A DNA stretch of 64,000 bases from positions 3,038,001 through 3,102,000 of the forward strand of contig CM073198.1 in the NCBI GenBank assembly GCA_037042915.1, given 5' to 3'. Shown in pieces: positions 33,196 to 44,500 of the stretch. The stretch comes from Auricularia sp. M13. Taxonomy: Eukaryota > Basidiomycota > Agaricomycetes > Auriculariales > Auriculariaceae. Made by a program: the position numbers and the translations under genes. Under the pieces are notes generated by a model. That model saw only the letters and a list, made by a program, of their open reading frames with translations, was not told where the DNA came from and ran no database searches. Each line of letters starts with the position of its first letter. The first letter of the stretch is position 1.

Positions 33196-34056
33196 TGTTG
33201 CGGTCATCACGGCCATCGCAAGCTCTGTCCGCTTGCCCGCGGGTTTTACGCCGCTTCGCCGAGCGTTTGGTCGCTGCTGCATACAGTCGGCGCACTGTTT
33301 ACCCTCGGACGGAGACTCGGCCAAGGTTATACGCCTCGGGCTGTTCAACTCGGGATATGATCTGCACGCCGCTCTCTACCTACCTAGGGGGTGAGACGAC
33401 CTCGGTGCATACCCCAATTCGGCTCGGTGGAGGCTTCTTACCTTCGGACCAAGGTTCGGCAGCTCTCCCCTCGCTGTATGCGTCGGATATGGGCGTTGTG
33501 GTGCTCGGGGCAGGCTCCAGAACCCCCTTTGGACCTCGGACGGACTCGGTGGGTCACCCTGAGCAACCTTGGAGGGTCGGGAACGCCTCTATTGGACTTC
33601 TCGTTGGGACGCTACCCCTCGGATGGATAATAGGCCGGTTATCATCGCCTGGTACAAGCTCGGCTACATCCTCGGACCCTCGGCCCGTGGCCTCAACAGC
33701 TCGGCGTTCTCCCCGTGTACTCGGGAGGTGCCCTCCTTCTCGGTCCGTACCCTCGGTGGGTGTGTATGTGTGTGGCATACCTCGGCACCTTCGCTCTGTC
33801 TCGGACCCTGTTCGACTGGAGGTGTGGTGGAGTGCTAGCACCGTGGGAGACGATGGTGGATGGACCCTTTAGCTCCGGGATCACCATGGACCGGATCAGC
33901 GGACCTTGGGGAGGGGTATATAGGTCGTGGGGTGTAGATGCGTGTACCTTAGGTTTGGTCTGGTCAATTGTACCGCTTGTCCGTTCTTCCTCGTCCCTCT
34001 CTCCTCTCTTGGGCGTCGGTCTCGGCGAGTGACGAGCGCTCTGCCGTGACAGCGTG
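33191..34056. mobile_element. Solo LTR (856 bp) inside element 1 pol
   Basis: From 33196 (TGTTGCGG) to 34051 (CCGTGACA), with a GCGTG duplication on both sides (33191-33195 and 34052-34056). TG...CA ends, 5-bp duplication and no coding capacity mark a solo LTR. It must be younger than element 1. A GGTATATAGG string at about 33916 may be its TATA element. Confidence 0.8.
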
Positions 34057-36512
34057 CGTCCACCATGGAGACGATAGAGCTGGCCATTGATCAGCGTGAA
34101 CTGTCCTTCGTGTCCAGGTATGTCGTGCCCCTCAACCAGCGTCTTATGCCATTGACGTATCGTACTGTAGGCATCAGTAGCGCGCGAACTGGCTTGCGTT
34201 GGTGCAGGCGGTCCAGCTACTGCGGGCGTGCGTGCGGGCAGCGACGGTTGTGCTGCCGCGAGTTTGGGCTGGGGTACTGGCGGCGGCGTCGGTCCAGGAG
34301 ACGGTGTCACAGCAGTTGGTGCGTGTGCTACGATTGTCCGTGTGCGCGGTTCAGGCGCGTCTGGTGGTTGCGATGCCTCAATGACCTTTGCACTAGGCTT
34401 TGGGCATCGCTGCGAGCGTCGTGGGACGACAGGTGATTCTGCTGTGGCGTCAGCTGCTTCAGTATTCGTACGAGCGGCGCTTCGTGTCGTTGCTACGTTT
34501 GCGAATAAAGGGGACAGTGTGTTCTCATCAGAAACGTCCTCGTGTCCCGGCCGTCGTGACAGTGCATCAGCGGCCAACTGCTTGTGGCCTGGGCGATATA
34601 CAATCTGTACATTGAAATGTGCTATGTCATCCGCAAATCGTGCGAGGCGGCGGCCCAAGTCTTTCTGTGAATGAAAGTACTTGAGCGACTCGTGGTCGCT
34701 GCGAACAAGTATAGCTGATCCTTCGACGTATCCGCGCCATTTCTGCAAGGCGTAGACCACGGCCAGCATTTCGCGTTCCTGTGCTGAATACCGCTGCTCT
34801 GTTGCAGTCATGCGTCGCGACTCGTAAGCAATGGGCCGAAGAGCTTTATCCGGGAACTTGAACGTCTTCAAGTCGAGCTCAGTGGCTTCCTTCCCCCCCA
34901 AAAGCTCTTTCGGGAGTTGCTGGAGAATCGCGCCAATGCAGTCGCCCGATGCATCCGTGTCTATGACGAATAGGGAGCCCTCTAAAGGGTGTGTGAGAAG
35001 TGGTGTGCTGGTTAGGCGCTGCTTAAGTGTGTCGAATGCAAGTTGGCACTTGTTATTCCACACGATCGCGGCGCCCTTTCTCGGTGAACCTTGAAGCAAG
35101 TCGTACATTGGTCCTGCAATCTTGGCGAACCCATTTACAAACCGCCTATAGTAGCCCGCCAGGTTGAGAAACCCCCGGACTTGCGTGATATTCGTCGGAA
35201 CTGGCCAAGACAGAATGTTTTGGACTTTGTCGGGGTTCGTGCGAATACCGTCGCCGTCGACTATATGACCCAGGTATTCCATGCTTGGAAGGGCCCATCG
35301 ACACTTCTTCTCGGACACTACCAAGTCGTGCTTGTTGAGTAACTCCAGTACCAATGTAACATGCTTCTCGTGCTCCTGCTCCGACTGCGAGAAAATGATG
35401 ATGTCGTCTAAATAGACGATTACAAACTTGTCGAGATATGGTCGTAGTATCTCGTTCATCATGGCTTGGAAGGTGGCCGGCGCATTGCACAGACCAAAGG
35501 GCATGACACGAAATTGGTAATGGCCATGCCGACAAGTAAATGCTGACTTCTCGCGATCTTCTGGTGCGATGAGGACTTGCCAATACCCGCTCTTGAGATC
35601 CAGTAGTGTAAATAACTTAGAACCTCTCAGGAGTAAATAGCAGTCGGAAATCAATGGTAATGGGTAAGAGTTCTTGGTCGTGAGCGTATTGAGTCGGCGA
35701 AAGTCGATGCAAATACGATATTCGCCGTCCTTCTTGCGCACCGGCAAGACAGGCGACGACCAAGGTGACTCAGACGGTTCGATGACACCGTCCTTGAGCC
35801 CATCTTCTATGAATTGCTTGATAGCTTCATTCTCTGGCGGCGTATGCTGACGGCCGCGAGAGCGCACTGGAGCAGCATTACCAGTGTCGATTTTGTGCAT
35901 CCATTTGCGTGGCTTTGGCCAGCGCACTTTGTCGCGGAATAGACGTGGAAACTTCTTCTTGAGTGCATCTTTGAGTCTTGCACCAAATCCTTTGCTCTGT
36001 CGTGTCTCAGAGCCGTCGTGCCAGTCCTGGCCTTTGTCTTGTGCCTCTTCATTGCCCTCTGACAACTTGCGTGCATCAGGTTGCATTGCGCTACCTACTA
36101 CATGCGAATATAGTACGAGGTCAGAGTCTTCGGGCTCATGAAACGAGGCTAAGGATACAGGAGGCGTAGTCGATACAGGTTTTTGTGATACAGTAGGAGT
36201 CGAGTCAGGTAACAGCGTCCGCGAGCATTCAGATAGATCTGTCGTTTCAGTCTCTTGCTCTGCTTCATCCGCGCTTACCAAAAACCCTGCTTGAAAGCAG
36301 GCTCTCTTTTCTCGAGGATCGCCATGCCAAGACGACGGAGGCCAGCGCGGGCGCCCGTCTTCTTGATCTCGACCTGAGCGTTGTATGGCGTGACCGTGTC
36401 GACCCAGGCCGAGACCTTGGTGTGGACGTTCTTGATCATCCAGCGGCGCTGGGTCCAGTCGGGGGTGGCGAAGTGGTCCCTGAGCCAAGGCTCCCCAAGG
36501 ATGAGGTCCCAA
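34057..36512 (-). CDS. Element 1 reverse transcriptase and RNase H segment
   Basis: Ty3/Gypsy Pol: reverse transcriptase with RKKDGEYRICIDFRRLN, LDLKSGYWQV, FGLCNAPATFQAMMN and the catalytic YLDDIIIFS, then the GYYRRFVNGFAKIAGP connection and RNase H with FVIDTDASGDCIGAILQQ, YSAQEREMLAVVYALQKWR and SDHESLKYF. A Pro/Ala-rich linker follows. It lies downstream of Gag-protease in another frame, overlapping by roughly 240 bp, as is usual where Pol is made by recoding. It ends at the solo LTR. Confidence 0.9.
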
Positions 36513-38887
36513 GGCTTTGAGACATCGAGGACCCAGGCCCAGACGGCCTCGTATACATGGCCGATCTTCAGCCAGAACAACGCGAGGGTTGACGTCTGCA
36601 GTTGTCCGGTTCCGCTAACGGTGCGGATCGGAAGCTCCTTCATGCGCGCGCCCGCGCGGACAGCCATCGCCCGCGTGATGAAGCTGGCGTTAGCTCCGGA
36701 GTCGAAGATAGCGAAGGCGTCGAAGAGCTTGTTGATTTTGACCGCATACAGCGGAATGCTGCTGCTGGTTTCGGTGACTTGAAGCGTGATGTCCTTGCCG
36801 ATATCCGAGTGCGTCAGGTACTTGTCGAAGATGCGCTCGAGTTCCTTCGACGCGGCGTCCTGGCTGTTGCGGAAGGGGTTTTCTCCAATAATGTTGACGT
36901 AGCACTCGAGGACGAGCGGCTCGTAGTCGCTGCGTAACTTGTCGGAGCCGTCGGTACTGTCGGTCGAGTACGAGCCATCGAGGTTCGAGTCCATGCTCCA
37001 ATCGGACTCGTGCTCCTCGGTGCTAGTGCTCCAGGTGTCGGTGCTCCCAAGGGTCTCACCGTCACTGAGCTCCATCGCCTCGCTGTCGTTCTGCCAGACG
37101 TCGATGACAGTCGTGCTGACGTTCAGCGGCTCGTTGGGTGCTACGAGCGCTGGGGCCATGAAGGTCGTATGGCAGCCGTACTGCTGCGGAACGCCCTGCG
37201 TGCACGTGTACCAAGGCGTGATGGTCAAGGTATCGGTCTCAAGCTCGGGGTCGACCCAGGAGGCGCGGAAGGTCGGAACCATCATGGTGCCGGCAACCGG
37301 GTCCAGGCACACGAAACCGTGGTCCTCCAGCCAGGAACGACCAACGATGATATCCCAGTTGGTGGAGCCCGGCGGATATTGCAGGATGACGGCGTTGGCC
37401 AGGAACTCGGCGCCATGAGAGACCATGAACGGAAACACGATCTCTTCATGCGGCTCGGAGCCGTCCTCAGAATTGATGACACGATGAACCGTGTCCAGCG
37501 CGCGCGTTCCATCGCGCACAGCATCGGCGGCCTCACGCGTGATGAAGTTGCGCTCAAGCTCGTTGGCGAATGCCAGGCGACGCCCACGCATGCGCCCGAT
37601 GCCTACGTTGAAAATGTTGCCTTCGCTGATGTAGGCGCGCGGGAGTTCTTCGTCTTCGAGCAGATGCAGATTAAGCTCGACTTGTTCGTGCTCAGCATGC
37701 TCATCGCTCTCGTCTAATTCTTCTGTTAGTGCCAGGTTGAACAGATCGTCAAGGACGTCACCTGGCACCCCGGTCTCGAAGTTGTTGGCGTGGAGGCGCG
37801 TTCCACGGCGGCGCTGGTCTCTTCCGCGGCCCGGCCAAGGGCTCGGGTTACGGCGGATGGGGCGCGGTTTGCTTGGCTCTGGGCAATCACGAGCGAAATG
37901 CCCAGTCTTGCCACAGTTGTAGCAGAGCGGGTCGCCGAAGGGTCTCCCGCTAGCGTGCTTGGACCCACCCCGGCGTTCCTGGATCTCGTGGCTGTCCAGG
38001 TCCATCGGAGCGTCGCCAGTGGGGATGGTCGTAGCAGCAGTGGAGCGCGGCGCGAACGAGACCTTTTTCGGAGTAGCGGCGGAACCGGTACCGCCGTGCG
38101 TGAATTTTGAGACTCTGGCGCTGCGCTCGAGGTCACGGGCGATGTTGTAGATGTCGGTCATCATTGCCGGCTTCTGGACGTTGATCTGGTAACGAAGCGA
38201 CGGCGTCAGCGCTTTTAGAAAGTACGCTTTGCGGTCGCCGAACGCCATTTCGTTATCGTCGATCTGAAGACTCACAGCGTTGAACTTTTCGATGAAATCC
38301 GACATGTTGCCCTTGTACGGTATAGCCGAGAGTTGGTCACGCAGGTCTTCACCGCGGCCGGCGGTCTCGTGATAGCGATGCACGAGTGCCGTCTCGAACT
38401 GGTCCCAGTCGAACGGCGCGCCGTCGGCAATGCCATTCTCTCGGCGGTACTGCAGGGCCCAGACCGCGGCTTCTCCCTTGAGTAAAGACGCGGCCGTCAG
38501 ACCCCAGTGCTCGCGCGGGGTGTTGTTGATCGTAAAGAGGTCACGGACTTTGGCGATAAAACCCTTGACGTTCTCCGTGACCTTACCCCTAAATTCGGGG
38601 TTCGGCGCCTTCAACGGGGTCGGCCTGACATTACCCGTGATCTGCTGGGCAGCGGTTAGCACGCGGCAGCGCTCCCAGAGCTCATTCCATGCCTGCTCTG
38701 CATGGCCGGCCCGTTCCTGTTGGGCCTGTAAATCCACCTGTGCCTGGTGCAGTGCGTCCCTGACAGCACTCACCTGGTCACCCTGCTCCTGGAGATGACG
38801 TTGAAGGAGCTCAACAGTCGTGCGGAGCGTCGAGATGTCGGTAGCGGGCAGAGCCGCGTCGCCGGTCGGAGTCGGAGTTGGATCGGC
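36275..38887 (-). CDS. Element 1 Gag with zinc knuckle and protease-like region
   Basis: Long frame with an N-terminal coiled coil (VELLQRHLQEQGDQVSAVRD), a capsid-like region (FIAKVRDLFTINNTPREHWG), a CCHC knuckle (CYNCGKTGHFARDC) and two retropepsin-like parts, the second with the active-site motif FAIFDSGANASF. The element 2 LTR begins at 38888, so the start of this gene is displaced. Fossil of a retroelement gene. Confidence 0.85.
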   Translation of the reverse strand, partial: ADPTPTPTGDAALPATDISTLRTTVELLQRHLQEQGDQVSAVRDALHQAQVDLQAQQERAGHAEQAWNELWERCRVLTAAQQITGNVRPTPLKAPNPEFRGKVTENVKGFIAKVRDLFTINNTPREHWGLTAASLLKGEAAVWALQYRRENGIADGAPFDWDQFETALVHRYHETAGRGEDLRDQLSAIPYKGNMSDFIEKFNAVSLQIDDNEMAFGDRKAYFLKALTPSLRYQINVQKPAMMTDIYNIARDLERSARVSKFTHGGTGSAATPKKVSFAPRSTAATTIPTGDAPMDLDSHEIQERRGGSKHASGRPFGDPLCYNCGKTGHFARDCPEPSKPRPIRRNPSPWPGRGRDQRRRGTRLHANNFETGVPGDVLDDLFNLALTEELDESDEHAEHEQVELNLHLLEDEELPRAYISEGNIFNVGIGRMRGRRLAFANELERNFITREAADAVRDGTRALDTVHRVINSEDGSEPHEEIVFPFMVSHGAEFLANAVILQYPPGSTNWDIIVGRSWLEDHGFVCLDPVAGTMMVPTFRASWVDPELETDTLTITPWYTCTQGVPQQYGCHTTFMAPALVAPNEPLNVSTTVIDVWQNDSEAMELSDGETLGSTDTWSTSTEEHESDWSMDSNLDGSYSTDSTDGSDKLRSDYEPLVLECYVNIIGENPFRNSQDAASKELERIFDKYLTHSDIGKDITLQVTETSSSIPLYAVKINKLFDAFAIFDSGANASFITRAMAVRAGARMKELPIRTVSGTGQLQTSTLALFWLKIGHVYEAVWAWVLDVSKPWDLILGEPWLRDHFATPDWTQRRWMIKNVHTKVSAWVDTVTPYNAQVEIKKTGARAGLRRLGMAILEKREPAFKQGFW

Positions 38888-39612
38888 TGTTACGCCCGTG
38901 CCCCGGTCCGCGGACCCCACGTGCTCTCGGCATCACTCGGCGTCATTCTACGTCACTCGGCCAACTCGGTCAACTCGGTCAAGCTCCCGAACACCCGGCT
39001 TATCTCCCCTCGTGTTCATATGCTCGGGATATGTTCTCCTCATCGTCCTCTACCTCTAGACCTCTCCCTCACTTCTCTAGCTTCTCTCCTTACTCGCATA
39101 CATCCACCTAACTCGCCTTGTCCCTACTGTATCGATAGTGTTCATATCCGGTTCGCTCCACTCGTCTTAGTCATTCGCCTCTCGTCATTCGCCCGATCCC
39201 CCGATACCTTACCCACTCGCTCTTACTCATCCTATCGGCCGATGACGACGATCTCTATTGATCTGAGGCCCCTCTCCTTCGTCTCTAGGATACACTCCGA
39301 GTACATCGGATCATCTCCCCAGGTATAAAAGACCCTCGACTTTGTATCTAGCTCCCCAGTTACGAAATCGACATAGTCGTGCCCCTCGCACACTCTATCT
39401 CTCTCTCTCTCGACTTCGCCTCTGGGTTCTCCCTCCGCCCGACTTACTCGCCTGAGTCCTCTGCTGCTCGTGGTCCCTTCGGTCGTGCTACTCGACGTAG
39501 CCGGTGTGCTCAATAACGCACCGAAGGCTCTAGTTGTTCGTTCGAGTGTTCTCTGCGCCCGGACGTTCGACTATCCTTGCAACCAAACCCCCAAGGCACA
39601 GCAGGCTTAACA
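38888..39612 (+). repeat. Element 2 5' LTR
   Basis: 725 bp, begins TGTTACGCCCGTG and ends AGGCTTAACA. A TATAAAA at 39324-39330 is likely the promoter, which would start transcription just downstream, followed by a pyrimidine-rich R/U5-like region. Confidence 0.92.
39324..39330 (+). promoter_or_regulatory. TATA box in element 2 5' LTR
   Basis: GGTATAAAAGAC in the last third of the LTR, in the element's own direction; the same string is at 47217-47223 in the 3' LTR. A TATA box at this place in an LTR is the usual U3 promoter arrangement. Confidence 0.6.
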
Positions 39613-39621
39613 GTATTTCGT

Positions 39622-39642
39622 AACTCGAGCTCCGCTCGAGTT
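39622..39642 (+). repeat. Perfect hairpin between 5' LTR and gag start of element 2
   Basis: AACTCGAGC (39622-39630) and GCTCGAGTT (39634-39642) are perfectly complementary with a 3-nt TCC loop. The hairpin lies 9 bp after the LTR and 2 bp before the Gag ATG at 39645, exactly where a primer-binding site would normally be. Confidence 0.7.
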
Positions 39643-39644
39643 GT

Positions 39645-41465
39645 ATGGCCTTTGGGACTCGACAGAATCTCAGAAGAAACCAGGAAGAACCTCATCCTCT
39701 ACTCGACTCCCCCGACGCTATCCTTCGCGAAGCCCGTCGTCAGGCTCGTCTTCGCGACCAACAACCTCCTCAGCCGGCTACGCCTTCGCCATCAGTCTCG
39801 ATGTCGGGCACTAGCCGCTTCGGATCATCTCGGCACTCGCAACCGCCGAACGATGATGACGAAATCCTCTCGCAACACACTCTCTCCGGCTCGCTTCACA
39901 CCTCGCGTTTCTCGCCGGCCCAGTCCACACTACGCGCGGACCCGAGCGGTTCCTACCCTCCCTCAAGTCACACGACGCGATCGCCCTCGCATCCCTCGAC
40001 TCACTCGCTCGGCTCTCGACACCCTCTCGCGCTCGTTCCGTACACCGGCTCTCGCTCGACTCCTCGCTTTTCGCAGCACTCCTCGTCGTTCCGCGGCTTC
40101 TTCCCATCCGGCACCCCTAACACGCCCCGGCGTGGCGGCGGGGGTGGCGGAGGAGGCGGCGGAGGTGGCGGCGGTGGAGGCGGAGGCGGCGGAGGCGGCG
40201 GTGGCGGTGGTGGTCATCGAGGTGCTCCCTCGCCCTCGTCGCACCACTCGCACCACTCGCACCACTCGCACGGCTCGCACCCTCCGAACCCTCCTCCCGG
40301 AGGTGGCGGCGGTGGGGGCGGCGGTGGCGGTAACGATCCTCCTGGTCCCCCGGGACCTCCCTTCGACCCTCCGTCGGACGGCTACGACTCGGACGTCGAT
40401 CGCGAACGACAATTCCACGATCAACACGACAACATCCCTCGTGTCTACTTCGTCGACCGCGATAGCGGCTCTCGCATCGACGCCGCCAAACCCGACAAAT
40501 TCGACGGCGAAAATGCCAACAAACTTCGCGGATTCCTCATCGACTGCGAAACCTACTTCCTCGCCAACCCTCGGAAGTACCAGACGTCCCGCGAGAAGAT
40601 TCTCTTCACCGCGACCTATCTCTCGGGTCGGGCGAAGGAATGGTGGGGCGGCTACGTTCCTCTCGTCCCGAATCCGCCTCCCGGTTACGAGTTCCTCGAA
40701 GACTGGAACGAATTCAAGAACGAACTCACGATCACCTTCGGCGTCACGAACGAACGCGAACGCGCCGAAGTCAAGATTCGACGACTGCAAATGGCCGACA
40801 ACGGCAAGGTCGCCCGCTACAAGCTCCAGTTCGACGAATACGCCAAACTGCTCGGCTGGGACGACGCTGCACTCGCCTCGCAATTCTATCGCGGACTCCC
40901 TCGCCGCATCAAATCTGTCTTCGCTGCTCAAGTAGCTCAACGCCCGGCTTCCCTGACGCCACTCGCTGCGCTCGCTCTTAGCATCGATGCCAACTACTGG
41001 ATCGATAAGGACGAGCAAGCTCTCGAGCACGCGAACGAACCCCGCAAAGCGCAGAAGACCACCTCGACCGCGACGCCTCAATCGGGCTCCCGATCGAACA
41101 CCAAGTCCAACGCGCGCTCCAACAACGGCAACAACGGCAACTCGAACAACCACTCGAACTCGAAGGGTCAGTCCTCGACCTCGGCCCGCTCGTCTTCGAA
41201 GACCACGACCAAGTCGAAGGACGACGTCGCGAAGAACCTCAACTCGAACGGCAAGCTCAACGACGCCGAACGACGCCGTCGCCTCGATAACAACCTCTGC
41301 CTCTACTGTGGCCATGCCGGCCACACCGCGTCCGAGTGCCGCAAGGCCGCTCACAATCGCGAGTCGAAGGGTCGCGCCGCTAAGGCTCAACCCGCGACTT
41401 CCTCGACGCCGGCTCCCGCTCCCTCGGGCGCCGCCGCTTCTGCCCCGGCGGAAGCGAAAAACTAA
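39645..41465 (+). CDS. Element 2 Gag, with polyglycine and His-Ser repeats
   Basis: Gag polyprotein of 606 aa. The N-terminal 150 residues are Ser/Pro/Arg-rich. A run of more than 30 glycines, then a repeated HHS triplet segment, then a second glycine run separate this from the capsid-like domain (LRGFLIDCETYFLANPRKYQ, YLSGRAKEWWGGYV, FYRGLPRRIKSVFAAQ). An Asn/Ser-rich linker leads to a CCHC knuckle (CLYCGHAGHTASEC) and an Ala/Pro tail. The glycine run is unusual for Gag. Confidence 0.88.
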   Translation: MAFGTRQNLRRNQEEPHPLLDSPDAILREARRQARLRDQQPPQPATPSPSVSMSGTSRFGSSRHSQPPNDDDEILSQHTLSGSLHTSRFSPAQSTLRADPSGSYPPSSHTTRSPSHPSTHSLGSRHPLALVPYTGSRSTPRFSQHSSSFRGFFPSGTPNTPRRGGGGGGGGGGGGGGGGGGGGGGGGGGGHRGAPSPSSHHSHHSHHSHGSHPPNPPPGGGGGGGGGGGNDPPGPPGPPFDPPSDGYDSDVDRERQFHDQHDNIPRVYFVDRDSGSRIDAAKPDKFDGENANKLRGFLIDCETYFLANPRKYQTSREKILFTATYLSGRAKEWWGGYVPLVPNPPPGYEFLEDWNEFKNELTITFGVTNERERAEVKIRRLQMADNGKVARYKLQFDEYAKLLGWDDAALASQFYRGLPRRIKSVFAAQVAQRPASLTPLAALALSIDANYWIDKDEQALEHANEPRKAQKTTSTATPQSGSRSNTKSNARSNNGNNGNSNNHSNSKGQSSTSARSSSKTTTKSKDDVAKNLNSNGKLNDAERRRRLDNNLCLYCGHAGHTASECRKAAHNRESKGRAAKAQPATSSTPAPAPSGAAASAPAEAKN

Positions 41466-41512
41466 CGGGCAGTTCCCCACGGGCATCTAGGGCCAACTGC
41501 GTCAAGCCCAAG

Positions 41513-44500
41513 ATGCCTTACACTTGGTTGAACGCTGCCGCGCTCACCGATCAAGACGCTCTCATCGTCGTCCTTTCCTCCGACGCTGTCCCATCCTTTC
41601 GCACACTCGTCGACTCCGGCTCCGAAGATCAGTTCCTCGATACTCAGTTCGCCGAGAGTCTTCGACTCCCTCAAAGTCTCTCGATCAACCGCTACGCCTT
41701 CGGCTCTTCGACGGCTCCTATCGCGGTGTTATCTCCAAATACGTGTCGCTTCCCGTCCGCTTCCCTTGCGGAACTTCGATGATCATCAACTTCCTCCTCA
41801 CCACTCTAGATCCGACTTGCTCTGCAGTGTTGGGATACCGCTGGTTGGCCCGCTACAATCCTAGGATTGACTGGTTCCATCACCGCATCTCTTTCCCCAC
41901 TCGTGTCTCGCCCTCGGATCCCTCGGGTTTCGTCCCTGGGTTCTCGCTCGACTCGGATCCTCCGACTCCGTCGTCACCTCCTCCCGCGCCACGTACTCTG
42001 CCTCCCGAACCGCCGATGGACGAAACCGCCCTTCGCGCGGCCGCTGCTCGCGTCGACATCAAGATCATCGGCGCCGCAGCCTTCGACACCTCTCGTCGAC
42101 TTCGCGGCTCGATGGTCTCGGCCATCTACATTCGAGATCCATCGGTGCCCGCTCGCTCTGCGTCTGCCAACCCGGCCTCGGAAACCGGCGAAGGCATCCC
42201 CGAGTGTTATCACGAGTTCCTCGACGTCTTCTCAAAGGAGGCCTCGAATCGACTCCCTGAACATCGGCCGTACGATCTTAAGATCGACATGGAAGAAGGC
42301 AAGCCTCTCCCATCCGGTCCGATCTACTCGCTCTCCGAGCCCGAGCAACTCGCGCTTCGGGAGTACATTCAGGATAACCTCAGCAAAGGACACATTCGCT
42401 CTTCGTCGTCCCCGGGTGGCGCCCCGGTTCTCTTCGTCAAGAAGGCCGACGGTTCTCTTCGCCTATGCGTCGATTATCGTGGGCTCAACAAGATCACTCG
42501 GAAGGACAAGTACCCGCTTCCGCTCATCTCGTCCACGCTCGACCGCCTTCGCACCGCCAAGAAGTTCACCAAGCTCGATCTTCGTGTCGGATACAGCAAC
42601 GTTCGCATCGCGGCCGGCGACGAGTGGAAGACTGCCTTTCGAACGCGCTACGGCACCTACGAGTATCTCGTCATGCCTTTCGGTCTCACGAACGCTCCAG
42701 CCGCTTTCCAGCGCTTCATGAACGACATCTTCTCCCACCTCCTCGACGTCACGGTCACCGTCTACCTCGACGACATCCTCATCTACTCGGACGATCCCTC
42801 GAAGCATGAGGAACACGTTCGAGAGGTCCTTCGACGGCTGCGGGAGAATGACCTCTTCTGTAAGCCCGAGAAGTGCGAGTTCCATGCTGACACCATCGAG
42901 TACCTCGGGTACATCATTAGCCCCGAGGGCATCAGCATGGACCCGAAGAAGATTGCCACCCTCCTCGAGTGGCCCGTTCCTCGCAACGTTCGCGACATCC
43001 AGTCGTTCCTCGGCTTCGCGAACTTCTATCGACGATTCATCTACGACTACTCCGATATCGTCGTCCCGCTCACTCGTCTCACTCGAAAGACCGCAACGTG
43101 GAACTTCACTCCGCAATGCCTCGCTGCGTTCAACGAGCTCAAGAAGGCGTTCACTTGCGCTCCCGTCCTTCACCACTTCGATCCCGCTCTTCCTCGCGTC
43201 GTCGAGACTGACGCTTCCGACTACGCGATCGCGGCGATCTTCTCGCACGTCCTCCCGGACGGCTCTGTTCACCCCGTCGCTTTCCATTCGCGCACGCTCA
43301 CTCCCACCGAGCTCAACTACGACACGCACGACAAGGAGCTACTCGCGATATTCGAGGCGTTCGAACTATGGCGACACTACCTCGAAGGGGCCGAGACCCC
43401 AATAGACGTCGTCACGGACCACAAGAACCTCGAGTATTTCTCTACCACGAAGATGCTCACTCGTCGGCAAGCTCGCTGGTCCGAATACCTTTCTACCTTC
43501 AACCTCCTCATTCGCTTTCGACCCGGTCGACTCGGCGGCAAACCCGATGCTCTCACTTGCCGCCACGACGTCTATCTCAAAAGGGGGGATGGTGGCTACG
43601 CCAGCGCAAACCCGCAGAACTTCCGACCCGTTTTTACTTCGGAACAGTTCGCCGCTTCCCTTCGCGCGACGTATGCTGAAGAGACTTTCCTTCGCGCAGC
43701 CACGATCATGGACACCCAGTCCATTCGGGATGACATTCGCGCCTCGTACGACTCGGACGAACTCGCTCTCGACATTCGCTCGAAACTCGGCACCGATGAC
43801 GCGATCAACTGGTCGGCCTCGGACGATGGATTCTTGCTGTTCAAGGGCAGGATCTACGTACCGAACGCTCTCGATTGTCGCCTTCGTATCCTTCGCGAAA
43901 AGCACGATCACCTGCTCGCTGGCCATCCGGGTCAGAACAAGACACTCAAGATGGTCGCCCGCGAGTACTACTGGCCCGACCTGCGTGACTCGATTCGTAC
44001 CTACGTCCAGGCCTGCGTCACCTGTGGGCGCAGCAAACCTCGACGACACAAGCCGTACGGTCGACTTCAACCGCTCCCGATTCCGCTTCGCAACTGGGAC
44101 TCGATCTCGATGGACTTCATCGAACAACTCCCTGAGTCCAACGGTTACACCGCGATCCTCGTCATTATTGATCGCCTCTCGAAGCAGGGTATCTTCGTCC
44201 CGACCAAGGGCAAGATCACCTCCGAAGAACTCGCGCGTCTCTTCCTCATCCACGTCTTCGCCAAACATGGCGCCCCCTCGCACGTCTCTACCGACCGCGG
44301 CTCCGAATTCGTCTCCCGCTTCTTTCGCGCACTCGGCTCGCTCCTCAACATGACCATGCACTTCACCTCGGGTCACCACCCGGAGGCGAACGGTCAAGTC
44401 GAACGCACGAACCAGACGCTCGAGCAGTACCTCCGTCTCTACTGCAACTACGAGCAGGACAACTGGTCCGAGCTACTCCCTCTCGCCGAGTTCACGTACA

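Noticed and set aside
39963-41486. 507-aa minus-strand open frame opposite element 2 Gag
   Set aside because: Val/Arg/Glu-rich shadow of the codon pattern in Gag. It lacks domain-like order, unlike the true antisense gene at 45345-46583.
43366-44397. 343-aa minus-strand open frame opposite element 2 Pol
   Set aside because: Mirror frame of the RNase H and integrase coding region; no independent support.
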